Below are positions 1 to 6,953 of a DNA stretch of 50,998 nt, piece by piece (within the stretch, counting starts at the first letter, position 1; each line of letters begins with the position of its first letter). This DNA comes from VRUE01 sp045805805 (lineage in GTDB: Bacteria > Actinomycetota > Thermoleophilia > Solirubrobacterales > 70-9), in the NCBI GenBank assembly GCA_045805805.1, contig JBJMKO010000078.1, positions 1-50,998 on the forward strand, given 5' to 3'. The notes under the pieces are model-generated. The model was not told where the DNA came from. It made no database searches and saw only the letters and a list, made by a program, of their open reading frames with translations. A program made the translations under genes and the position numbers.

Positions 1-193
1 CAAGAAGACCAAGAACCTGGTGATCGGCAAGGCCTCCTTCAGCCTCGCCGAGGGTGCCTCCGCCACGCTCAAGGTCAAGCTCTCGGGCCCTGCCAAGCAG
101 GAGCTGGCCAAGGGCAAGACGCTGAAGGCGAAGACGAGTGGCGCCGGGGTCACCCCCTCGACGGTGAAGCTGAAGCTCGCGAAGAAGAAATAG
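1..193 (+). CDS. C-terminal end of a secreted repeat protein (5' end outside window)
   Basis: Only the last 63 codons lie in the window, read from base 2 and ending at TAG 191-193. They encode a Lys-rich, beta-strand-like C-terminal domain (motifs KASFSLAEG and LKVKLSGPAK). The DNA is identical to the end of the complete gene at 766-2763, so this is a paralogue or a tandem duplicate of that gene. By analogy the missing part should carry a signal peptide and InlB-type repeats, but this cannot be seen here. Lysine codons are mostly AAG, as in the same domain of the complete copy. Function is unknown; an exported, surface-associated protein is inferred. Confidence 0.75.
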   Translation, partial: KKTKNLVIGKASFSLAEGASATLKVKLSGPAKQELAKGKTLKAKTSGAGVTPSTVKLKLAKKK

Positions 194-202
194 CTCATGG
201 AC

Positions 203-233
203 GACGGGCAGCGGCGTGATGCCGCTGCCCGTC
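203..233 (+). terminator. Hairpin terminator-like structure after the partial repeat protein
   Basis: A perfect 13-bp stem (GACGGGCAGCGGC paired with 221-233) encloses the loop GTGAT, nine bases after the stop codon. No T-run follows, so termination is inferred from position and stability. The same hairpin recurs at 2773-2803. Confidence 0.6.
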
Positions 234-249
234 CCATTCCGCGAGAATC

Positions 250-765
250 TGCCATCTTCGCTGTCGAGGATGATCCGGGGCGTTCGAGTCGGTACGGGGG
301 CGCTGCCGCTGGCCCGCGAGACAGTGGTAGTCGTCCACCTTCCCCCGGCGCGCCTGCACGACGCGTTTGGGAGGCCGGCATTCGCGCGTCCGGCGCCTTG
401 CTGCGCGCCGATCTCGGTGCCGACCGCGCGCTTACCGCCCTCGCGGTTCACAACCTGATCGACCACGGCCTTCGCGTGGCGGTCTTCCCAGGCGTGCGCT
501 GTTCGGCGTTCTCTCCCAGGACGCGCTTCCCGCGCACTCGCGCAAATCCTTTTGGAGAGCTAAATTTCAGCGGTTTCACGAGCGCTTCGGCGATCTCAAT
601 GGCAAAGAAATCCGAAACGCGCGACGCCGGGTGCCCAAGACCCCCGCGCGCCCTGAATGGACGATTGCTCGACTTGACGATTTCTTAAGCCATCCTGCCG
701 CGACTTTTAGATACTGTCATGTTTGTTATGCAATGAGCCCTACGCGCAAGAAATGAGCCCACTCG
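250..765. other. 516-bp stretch with no convincing gene
   Basis: Several open frames cross this stretch on both strands, but none has a recognisable domain, a good ribosome binding site or a protein-like composition. The last ~200 bases are less GC-rich than the surroundings and probably hold the promoter and leader of the gene at 766 (for example TTTAGATACT at 706-715). The stretch may be a decayed gene remnant; I cannot identify it. Confidence 0.5.
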
Positions 766-2763
766 ATGACAGCATTCGCCAACTCGAACCCTAGCCAGCC
801 CGCTCATGGGGGCAACTCGCAGCCAGCTCGCCTCCGGCTGGCTCTCCTCGCCTTCGTGGCCGCCGCCTTCTTCCTCGCTCCTGTCGCTCAGGCATCCGCT
901 GCCGAAGCTGCTCTGGAAGTCGAAATCACGGGCACTGGCGAAGGCGGGGTGGGGTGCATCGTGAACGCTGGTCCGCTCCAAGAATGCGAAGAAGAATACG
1001 AAGAAGGCACCGAGGTGGCGGTATTTGCCGAACCCGGGCTGGGCTCTGAATTCGTCGAATGGAATGGCGAATGCGACGCCATCGCCGGCAGCGAATGCAA
1101 AGTCGAAATCGATGCCGCCAAGGCGATCGAAGTCATCTTCGACCTCGAAGAATTTGAACTCACGGTCGAAACCGACGGGACCGGCGAAGGCGTCGTCGAA
1201 TGCCAGGTCGAAAGCGAACCCTACGAACTCTGCCCGGCAACCGAGACGTATCCCTACGGCACCGTGGTAACCCTCTACGCCGAATCGGAAGAAGGCTCCG
1301 AATTCGTCGAATGGTCGGGGGACTGCTCGGGCGTCGAAGTCGAATGCGAGCTGACGGTCGAAGAAGCACTCAACGTCACTGCCACCTTCAAGCCCGAACC
1401 GCCGTTCGAGCTGACAATCCAAACCGGAGGCAGTGGCGCCGGCGAAGTCGAATGCGAAGTCGAAGATGGCCCTGCCGAAGAATGCGAAGCGGAAGCCGAA
1501 TACGACGAAGGCGCCGAAGTGACGCTAATCGCCGAACCGAAATCGGGTTCTGAATTCGTCGAATGGAGCGGCGAATGCGACAGCATCTCCGGCAACGAAT
1601 GCAAAGTTGAAATGAACGCCGACAAGACGGTCAAAGCGACCTTCACCCTCAAAGCCACCCCCCAATTCGCCCTCAAAGTCAAAAAGACCGGCACCGGCAC
1701 CGGCAAAGTCGAAAGCACCTCGCCGGTCTCGCCGAAAATCGTCTGCGGTGCCGAATGCGAAAAGGAATTCGACGAAGGGACCAAAGTCACGCTCGCCCAA
1801 AGCGCCGATGCGGGCTCTGAATTCGTCGAATGGAGCGGTGCCTGCACAGGCACCGGCGCCTGCGAAGTGACGATGTCGGCAGCCAAAGAAGTCACGGCCA
1901 AATTCACCCTCAAAGCGACGCCTAAATTCGCCCTCAAAGTCAAAAAGACCGGCACCGGCACCGGCAAAGTCGAAAGCACCTCGCCGGTCTCGCCGAAAAT
2001 CGTCTGCGGCGCCGAATGCGAAAAGGAATTCGACGAAGGGACCAAAGTCACGCTCGCCCAAAGCGCCGATGCGGGCTCTGAATTCGTCGAATGGAGCGGT
2101 GCCTGCACAGGCACCGGCGCCTGCGAAGTGACGATGTCGGCAGCCAAAGAAGTCACGGCCAAATTCACCCTCAAAGCCACGCCCGAACCCAAACTGACGA
2201 TCGTCAAAGCCGGAACTGGCTCGGGCAGCGTGACCTGCAATGGCGGCGCCTGCGCGGCCACCTACCCCAAAGGCACCGAAGTGACCCTGGCGGCGACCGC
2301 CGCCTCGGGCTCGACCTTCGCCGGCTGGAGCGGGGAAGGCTGCTCGGGCACCGGGACCTGCAAAGTCACGATCAATGCCGACACCACGGTGACGGCGACC
2401 TTCACCGCCAAAGAAGAACCAAAAAAAGAAGAACCGAAACCGACGCCCGAAGGCAGCGCCAAGGCCGCCGCCACCGCCAAGGTCAAAAACGGCAAGGCGG
2501 AGCTGAAGCTGACCTGCACAGGTGGTCCCTGCAAAGGCACCATCCAGCTCAAAGCCAAGGTCAAGCAGGGCAAGAAGACCAAGAACCTGGTGATCGGCAA
2601 GGCCTCCTTCAGCCTCGCCGAGGGTGCCTCCGCCACGCTCAAGGTCAAGCTCTCGGGCCCTGCCAAGCAGGAGCTGGCCAAGGGCAAGACGCTGAAGGCG
2701 AAGACGAGTGGCGCCGGGGTCACCCCCTCGACGGTGAAGCTGAAGCTCGCGAAGAAGAAATAG
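766..2763 (+). CDS. Secreted protein with six InlB-type repeats and a Lys-rich C-terminal domain
   Basis: A 665-residue exported protein. Residues 1-45 look like a signal peptide (Arg 22/24, hydrophobic 25-40, AxA-type site near 43-45). Six repeats of 80-90 residues follow, each with the pattern GTG-x-G...C...C...G-x-x-V-x-L...GSEFVEWSG...C-x-V...ATF, typical of divergent InlB B-repeat / bacterial repeat domains. Repeats four and five are nearly identical. An EPKKEEPKP linker leads to a ~95-residue C-terminal domain with a Cys pair (CTGGPC), also found at the end of the protein at 24806-26533. Four cysteines per repeat suggest disulfides. Repeats use GAA and AAA codons; the C-terminal domain uses AAG. 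The ATG at 766 has no strong ribosome binding site. An adhesive or cell-wall structural role is inferred. Confidence 0.85.
   Translation: MTAFANSNPSQPAHGGNSQPARLRLALLAFVAAAFFLAPVAQASAAEAALEVEITGTGEGGVGCIVNAGPLQECEEEYEEGTEVAVFAEPGLGSEFVEWNGECDAIAGSECKVEIDAAKAIEVIFDLEEFELTVETDGTGEGVVECQVESEPYELCPATETYPYGTVVTLYAESEEGSEFVEWSGDCSGVEVECELTVEEALNVTATFKPEPPFELTIQTGGSGAGEVECEVEDGPAEECEAEAEYDEGAEVTLIAEPKSGSEFVEWSGECDSISGNECKVEMNADKTVKATFTLKATPQFALKVKKTGTGTGKVESTSPVSPKIVCGAECEKEFDEGTKVTLAQSADAGSEFVEWSGACTGTGACEVTMSAAKEVTAKFTLKATPKFALKVKKTGTGTGKVESTSPVSPKIVCGAECEKEFDEGTKVTLAQSADAGSEFVEWSGACTGTGACEVTMSAAKEVTAKFTLKATPEPKLTIVKAGTGSGSVTCNGGACAATYPKGTEVTLAATAASGSTFAGWSGEGCSGTGTCKVTINADTTVTATFTAKEEPKKEEPKPTPEGSAKAAATAKVKNGKAELKLTCTGGPCKGTIQLKAKVKQGKKTKNLVIGKASFSLAEGASATLKVKLSGPAKQELAKGKTLKAKTSGAGVTPSTVKLKLAKKK
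1642..2163 (+). repeat. Two tandem 261-bp near-identical coding units
   Basis: Bases 1642-1902 and 1903-2163 repeat in tandem with a 261-bp (87-codon) period. I see differences only in the first ~35 bases and one synonymous site (GGT against GGC near 1749/2010). This is a recent in-frame duplication of one InlB-type repeat. Confidence 0.9.
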
Positions 2764-2819
2764 CTCATGGACGACGGGCAGCGGCGTGATGCCGCTGCCC
2801 GTCCCATTCCGCGAGAATC
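2571..2819 (+). repeat. Exact 249-bp direct repeat, copy 2
   Basis: Identical to bases 1-249. It covers the last 63 codons of the gene at 766-2763, its stop, the hairpin, and the bases up to five before the epimerase ATG at 2825. Confidence 0.95.
2773..2803 (+). terminator. Hairpin after the secreted repeat protein
   Basis: Perfect 13-bp stem with loop GTGAT, identical to that at 203-233. It ends 21 bases before the epimerase start, so it may separate the two transcription units. Confidence 0.6.
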
Positions 2820-2824
2820 GGGCA

Positions 2825-3820
2825 ATGCTGACCGTCGCAGTCACCGGCCCCACCGGGGAGATCGGCAGGGCCTTCATCTCCGCCCTGGAGCGGGCGCCGG
2901 AGGTGGACCGCGTGATCGGGATGGCGCGGCGTCCGTTCGACCTTGCCGGGCAGGGCTGGGAGAAGACCGAGTACCGCCGCGGCGACATCCTCGATCGCGA
3001 GGCGGTCGAGGACCTGGTCGACGGCGCCGACGTCGTCGTCCACCTGGCCTTTGTCATCGTCGCCGGCGGCGACGAGAGCCGCGAGATCAACCTGACGGGG
3101 TCACGCAACGTCTTCGAGGCGACCGCGGCGGCCGGTGCCAAGCGCCTCGTCTACACCTCCTCGGTGGCGGCCTATGGCTTCAGCCGGGGCATGCCAGACC
3201 TGCTCAGCGAGGACGACCCGGTCCAGGGTGCCTCGCGCCACCCCTACTCGGCCCACAAGGCCGCCGTCGAGGGAGAGCTTGTCGAGGCACTCAACGGCTC
3301 GGCCACCGACGCCTACGTCTTCCGCCCCTGCATCGTCGCCGGTCCGCAGGCGACGATGCTCCTGGACTTGATTCCCCTACTCGCGATCGGGCAGCGGATT
3401 CCGGGGCCGCTGCGCTGGGCGCTTGGCCGGGTGCCAGAGCTGCGGCCGGTGCTGCCGGACCCGGGCGTGCCGTTCCAGCTCGTCCATCACGACGACGTCG
3501 CGGCTGCTCTCTGCGCCGCGGTGATCGGCCACGGCCAGCCGGGCGTCTATAACCTCGCCGGGCCGGGCCGGCTGACGATCACCGACCTCGCCCACGCGCT
3601 CGGCTGGCATGCCGTGCCGGCGCCGCACCTCGCGGTCGGCGTCGCCGCCGAGGCGGTGGCGCTGATGCCATTCCTTCCCGACGAGGCGGCCTGGATCGAG
3701 GCGGTCCGCCGTCCGGTGCTGATGGACACCGCACGCGCCCGCCGCAAGCTGCACTGGATGCCCCACTACGACGCGCACGAGACCCTGAAGCAGACGATCG
3801 ACTCGGTCCGCTCTCGTTAG
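2825..3820 (+). CDS. NAD-dependent epimerase/dehydratase (extended SDR)
   Basis: A 331-residue extended short-chain dehydrogenase/reductase. The N-terminal nucleotide motif GPTGEIG fits GxxGxxG (Gly8, 11, 14). TSSVAAYG (111-118) and YSAHK (141-145) supply the catalytic Ser/Tyr/Lys set of nucleotide-sugar epimerases and related enzymes. Length is normal for the family. The open frame extends upstream into the hairpin, but ATG 2825 starts directly with the Rossmann strand (MLTVAVTG) and is preferred. It follows the hairpin of the repeat-protein gene, so it may have its own promoter. The substrate cannot be deduced; nucleotide sugars are one option, steroid- or flavonoid-like ketones another. 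Confidence 0.85.
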   Translation: MLTVAVTGPTGEIGRAFISALERAPEVDRVIGMARRPFDLAGQGWEKTEYRRGDILDREAVEDLVDGADVVVHLAFVIVAGGDESREINLTGSRNVFEATAAAGAKRLVYTSSVAAYGFSRGMPDLLSEDDPVQGASRHPYSAHKAAVEGELVEALNGSATDAYVFRPCIVAGPQATMLLDLIPLLAIGQRIPGPLRWALGRVPELRPVLPDPGVPFQLVHHDDVAAALCAAVIGHGQPGVYNLAGPGRLTITDLAHALGWHAVPAPHLAVGVAAEAVALMPFLPDEAAWIEAVRRPVLMDTARARRKLHWMPHYDAHETLKQTIDSVRSR

Positions 3821-3852
3821 CTGATCACTCTGTGTTGGGTTTGAGGGGTGGT

Positions 3853-4000
3853 AGGGGAGCCTGGCCGCCCTCCAGTCGAATTGACACCCCATGCGCTTCG
3901 CGCATGGGGTGAACCTTGAGCGCGGCTTCGCCGCGCAATAACCGGATTGCATTTCCGCCGCCTTCGGCGACATTCGCCTGGAGGGCGGCCAGGCTCCCCT
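3853..4000 (+). ncRNA. Candidate structured element, copy I
   Basis: A perfect 23-bp outer stem (3853-3875 with 3978-4000) encloses an 11-bp hairpin (3885-3895/3901-3911, loop CTTCG), a 7-bp hairpin (3920-3926/3930-3936, loop TTC) and a 35-nt segment (3941-3975) containing a small CGCC-TTC-GGCG hairpin. The 35-nt segment is identical, in reverse complement, to 4242-4276 in copy II. The linker GAATTGA is also shared. The stems differ from copy II in sequence but remain paired. It could be an RNA or a palindromic mobile DNA element; direction of transcription is unknown, and the plus strand is given by convention. Confidence 0.6.
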
Positions 4001-4091
4001 CAACACGTCCCGATAGACCGAAAGCTTCGAAAAGCAAGACCAGCGCTCAGGGTTGAAGAAAGCTTCAAGGCCTAGCAGGCGCCAACATCCC

Positions 4092-4138
4092 TTCCGGTGC
4101 GGTTTATGTGGTTATAGGTGGCATAAAGCGCACCGGAA
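4092..4138. repeat. 47-nt palindromic repeat, copy A
   Basis: Ends TTCCGGTGCG and CGCACCGGAA form the arms, continued by TTTATG/CATAAA with one offset and a central TATAGG loop. A second copy lies at 12709-12755; the reverse complement of this copy aligns to it without gaps, differing mostly in the centre. It sits between structured elements I and II. Confidence 0.8.
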
Positions 4139-4219
4139 CCGCTTTCGAAGCTTGAAAGACCTTCAGGCCAAGGAGGCGCTTCGGGGGCTGGGTTCAAAGC
4201 TTGTCCACGCTTCGAGAGG

Positions 4220-4367
4220 CCTGGCGGGTGTGCCTCTGCGGGAATGTCGCCGAAGGCGGCGGAAATGCAATCCGGTATCTGCGCGGGCGTAGCCCGCGCA
4301 CCTCATCTCGTCGCTACGCGCCATAGGCGCGGGCGACGTCAATTCACGCAGAGGCGCACCCGCCAGG
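4220..4367 (-). ncRNA. Candidate structured element, copy II
   Basis: Opposite orientation to copy I. Outer stem 4220-4240 with 4347-4367 (21 bp, one G.T pair). Inside are a GCGCGGGC-GTA-GCCCGCGC hairpin (4281-4299), a composite hairpin (4309-4338) and the shared 35-nt core (4242-4276). Order and spacing of parts match copy I when reversed. Stem sequences differ from copy I but pairing is kept. Confidence 0.6.
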
Positions 4368-4390
4368 GCTCACCAACCGCGCTGGGGGAT

Positions 4391-4843
4391 TTATGGGGTC
4401 GCGGCGTGCCAGGTGCCGACGTCCTTGATGCCCTGGCCCTTCGCGTCACCGGCTTTCGTGTCTTCGTCGAACGTGTAGAGGGGCCGGCCGTTGAAGGTCA
4501 CCTGTCGCCGCCCGTTGTCGGGCCGCTTAATCGTGCCGAGCCTCACCGGGCCGGTCGGTTTGGTTCCGACCGCGACGACCAGCGGATGCCAGTCCAGCAA
4601 GCAGGAGCCCTTGCAGATGAACTTGCCGTGGGTCTCGGCACTGAGGGTGTAGAGGGTGAGGCCCCTGAGATTGGTGAGGACGGTCTTGCCGAGCTTTGCG
4701 TTGTGCGTCTCCTTCACCACACGCTTGCTGGCCTGCGCGTTGGCGCCGGCGGCACCGGCGGCGATCAGCCCGATCGCCGAGATCGCAAGCAGGACGGCGC
4801 GGAACTTGGGACTCCAGGTGCGGGACGTGCGCGGGTGCGGCAT
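4391..4843 (-). CDS. Secreted repeat protein of the PF03640 type
   Basis: A 150-residue exported protein. Residues 14-36 form a hydrophobic signal segment ending in ANAQA, a plausible signal peptidase site. Two copies of the secreted-repeat signature follow: GLTLYTLSAETHG...CKGSCLLDWHPL and GRPLYTFDEDTKAGDAKGQG, as in PF03640 proteins of actinobacteria and proteobacteria. The function of the family is not settled; proposals link it to envelope or redox processes. The ATG at 4843 is preceded by GAGGAGG at normal spacing on the minus strand. It is divergent from the gene at 4979 and has no close partner on its own strand. Confidence 0.85.
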   Translation of the reverse strand: MPHPRTSRTWSPKFRAVLLAISAIGLIAAGAAGANAQASKRVVKETHNAKLGKTVLTNLRGLTLYTLSAETHGKFICKGSCLLDWHPLVVAVGTKPTGPVRLGTIKRPDNGRRQVTFNGRPLYTFDEDTKAGDAKGQGIKDVGTWHAATP

Positions 4844-4978
4844 TGGGCCTCCTCGGCTCGGTTTGGTCGCTGGCCGGTTCTACGTGCGTAAGGCAGAAAT
4901 GGTTCGGTCACGCAATTGGCTCGATTCTGATCGATTCTGCGCGCCACGTGTGCGTCAGCGGCAGGCAGGCTGCGTGCC

Positions 4979-6331
4979 ATGGGAGGAAGGCACGAGGAGG
5001 GACAAGCGCTGCCGCTGGCGCTTGGCGGGGCCTTCGCGCTGATCGCGGCGGCGCTGGCGCTGGTTGCGATCGCCGGTGCGATGACCGGGAAGGGACGGGT
5101 GCAGCGCGCCGCGGACCTGGTTGCGGTCTCGGCCGCCCGCTCGATGCGAGACGACCTGCCGCGGTTGCTCTCGCCGGCGGCGCTGCCGAACGGCCTGCCC
5201 GACCCGAGCCACCTCGACAAGGCCGCCTACCTGATGCGCGCCCGGGGCGCGGCGCTCGACGCCGCCCGGGCAAACGGTGTCGGCGCGGGGCGCCTGCGAC
5301 TCTCGTTCCCGGACGCGAGCTCGTTCGCCCCGGTCCGTGCCAGGGTGGTCGTGATAGCCAACGTCGACGTTGGCGACGGGCGAGCCCGCACGGAAGCGTC
5401 CGCGGTCGCGGAAGCAGGCGCTTCCCCGGGCTCCTCCGGCGGCTCGATGCCGACGATGGCCACAGGCGGGGGCTACAAAGGCACCCTCGTATATAGGCAG
5501 GGGGAGGGGATGAGGCCCGATGTGGCGACCGCCTATGACCGGATGGTTGCGACGGCGCGAGCCGACGGGCTCACGCTCCTGGTCGTCTCCGGCTTCCGCT
5601 CCGACGCCGAACAGGCGGCGCTCTTCGCGGCTCATCCAGACCCGAAGTGGGTGGCGCCGCCGGGGCAGTCGCTGCACCGCTGCGCCACCGAGCTGGACCT
5701 CGGGCCGGAAACCGCGTACGCCTGGCTGGCTGCCAACGCGAGCCGCTTCGGCTTCGTCCAGCGCTACAGCTGGGAGGCCTGGCACTACGGCTTTGACGCC
5801 GGGCCGCCGCCATGCTCGGCGGCGGGAAACTCGGCTGGAGCGACCACGAGGCCCGCGGCCGCCGGAGCCGACGGCGCACTCGCCGGCGCCGCCGGCCTTC
5901 CCGCCTTTGTCCCCACCCGCTTCCGGGCGCCGCTGCTCCGCGCCGCCACCCGCTGGAACGTCTCGGCGGCACTGCTCGCCGCCCAACTGATGGCCGAGTC
6001 CAACTTCAATCCCTTCGCGTCCTCTTCGGCAGGCGCCCAGGGCATTGCCCAGTTCATCCCCTCCACGGCCGCTGCCTACGGCCTCCGCGACCCCTTCGAC
6101 CCAGTCGAAGCGATCGACGCCCAAGCCCACCTGATGTCGGACCTGATCCGCCAGTTCGGCTCCCCCCAGTTGGCCCTAGCCGCTTACAACGCCGGCCCGG
6201 CCCCGGTCGAAGCCTGCCACTGCGTCCCTGCGATTCCGGAGACGACAGCCTATGTGAGCCGCATCCTCGCCCTGTTGGGCGGAGCGGGAGCGCTGGTCGT
6301 TCCGAGCTTCGAAGTGAGGTTGGTCGCGTGA
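4979..6331 (+). CDS. TadE-like anchor fused to VanY carboxypeptidase and transglycosylase domains
   Basis: A 450-residue envelope protein with three parts. Residues 7-50 (EGQALPLALGG..., one membrane segment, then RAADLVAVSAARS) resemble TadE-like/Rv3654c pilin-type N-termini. Residues ~175-275 match VanY D-alanyl-D-alanine carboxypeptidase: GFRSDAEQAALF, SLHRCATELDLG (His233, Asp240) and WEAWHYGF (Glu266, His269). Residues ~315-435 match a lytic transglycosylase SLT domain: MAESNFNPF (catalytic Glu340), AGAQGIAQFIPSTA and LALAAYNAG. The protein should therefore cut both peptide and glycan parts of peptidoglycan outside the membrane. The start is the first ATG of the frame; the ribosome binding site is weak. 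Gene 6451 follows 119 bases later. Pairing both hydrolase types on one TadE-like anchor is unusual. Confidence 0.85.
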   Translation: MGGRHEEGQALPLALGGAFALIAAALALVAIAGAMTGKGRVQRAADLVAVSAARSMRDDLPRLLSPAALPNGLPDPSHLDKAAYLMRARGAALDAARANGVGAGRLRLSFPDASSFAPVRARVVVIANVDVGDGRARTEASAVAEAGASPGSSGGSMPTMATGGGYKGTLVYRQGEGMRPDVATAYDRMVATARADGLTLLVVSGFRSDAEQAALFAAHPDPKWVAPPGQSLHRCATELDLGPETAYAWLAANASRFGFVQRYSWEAWHYGFDAGPPPCSAAGNSAGATTRPAAAGADGALAGAAGLPAFVPTRFRAPLLRAATRWNVSAALLAAQLMAESNFNPFASSSAGAQGIAQFIPSTAAAYGLRDPFDPVEAIDAQAHLMSDLIRQFGSPQLALAAYNAGPAPVEACHCVPAIPETTAYVSRILALLGGAGALVVPSFEVRLVA

Positions 6332-6450
6332 CGCGCCATGCGCCGTTGCGGCTCGTGGCTGCGTAGGTCGTTGGCCGCCCGGGCCGTTGACTGCGCGCGG
6401 GCTCGAGGTCGACACTCGTAGCGACCGCCGATCTCTCCCAGGAGGAGCAC

Positions 6451-6909
6451 ATGAAGGCTTGCTACCCGGTCTCGTTCGCTGCGCTTCTAGCTGTCGGTTT
6501 CCTCGCCGGCTGTGGAGGCGGCTCTGACGAGACAACCATCAAGCTGATCGAGCACGCCGAAACCGACACGATCCGCCACATCGGACCGGCCAAGGAGGAA
6601 GACTCGGTGGGCGATGTGCTCGCCTTCGCCAACCCGGTCTACGACTCGGAAAACCAGAAACAGGTCGGAACCGACAACGGGCAGTGCGTCCGCACGGCGG
6701 TCGGCAAGGCCTGGGAGTGTATCTGGACGGTCTCGCTCGACGGCGGACAGATGACCATCGAGGGACCCTTCTACGACGGAGGGAAATCGTCGCAGCTGGC
6801 GATCACCGGCGGCACCGGCGAATACAGGGACGCCGGCGGCCAGATGACGCTCAAAGCCCGCAACGAAGCGGAAACCGAGTACGACTTCATCTACGAAGTC
6901 GAGAAGTAG
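6451..6909 (+). CDS. Lipoprotein with allene-oxide-cyclase/dirigent-like barrel
   Basis: A 152-residue lipoprotein. The signal peptide ends in a lipobox (FLAGC, Cys21) followed by GGGSDE. The C-terminal half contains ITGGTGEYRDAGGQMTLKA, characteristic of allene-oxide-cyclase-barrel/dirigent-like proteins that occur as exported bacterial proteins of unknown role. AGGAGG at 6440-6445 precedes ATG 6451 by five bases, one of the clearest ribosome binding sites in this area. No catalytic role is implied; the barrel may bind a small ligand. MaoC follows 44 bases after the stop but appears to have its own promoter. Confidence 0.75.
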   Translation: MKACYPVSFAALLAVGFLAGCGGGSDETTIKLIEHAETDTIRHIGPAKEEDSVGDVLAFANPVYDSENQKQVGTDNGQCVRTAVGKAWECIWTVSLDGGQMTIEGPFYDGGKSSQLAITGGTGEYRDAGGQMTLKARNEAETEYDFIYEVEK

Positions 6910-6953
6910 GACACGGCGGCGCCCAGTCGCGGCCTCCGTTTAGACTGCCCTCG

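Larger units (their letters stand above)
1..249 (+). repeat. Exact 249-bp direct repeat, copy 1
   Basis: Bases 1-249 are identical to 2571-2819 (offset 2570). The copy includes the C-terminal coding region, the stop codon, the hairpin and 16 bases after it, and ends where the two sequences diverge (GAATCT against GAATCG). It may extend left of the window. Confidence 0.95.

Noticed and set aside
197..756. Overlapping open frames after the first direct-repeat copy
   Set aside because: They start inside the hairpin region, overlap each other in different frames, lack a ribosome binding site and show no protein motif.
1642..2163. Regular tandem repeats resembling an array
   Set aside because: The 261-bp period is an exact codon multiple within a protein domain; there are no short repeats with unique spacers, so it is not CRISPR.
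1275..2261. Long minus-strand open frames opposite the repeat protein
   Set aside because: They mirror the repeats of the plus-strand gene, and the plus strand has the signal peptide and known domains.
3825..4292. Short open frames through the palindromic region
   Set aside because: Their codons are the hairpin sequences themselves and the frames run in both directions; structure explains the sequence better than coding.
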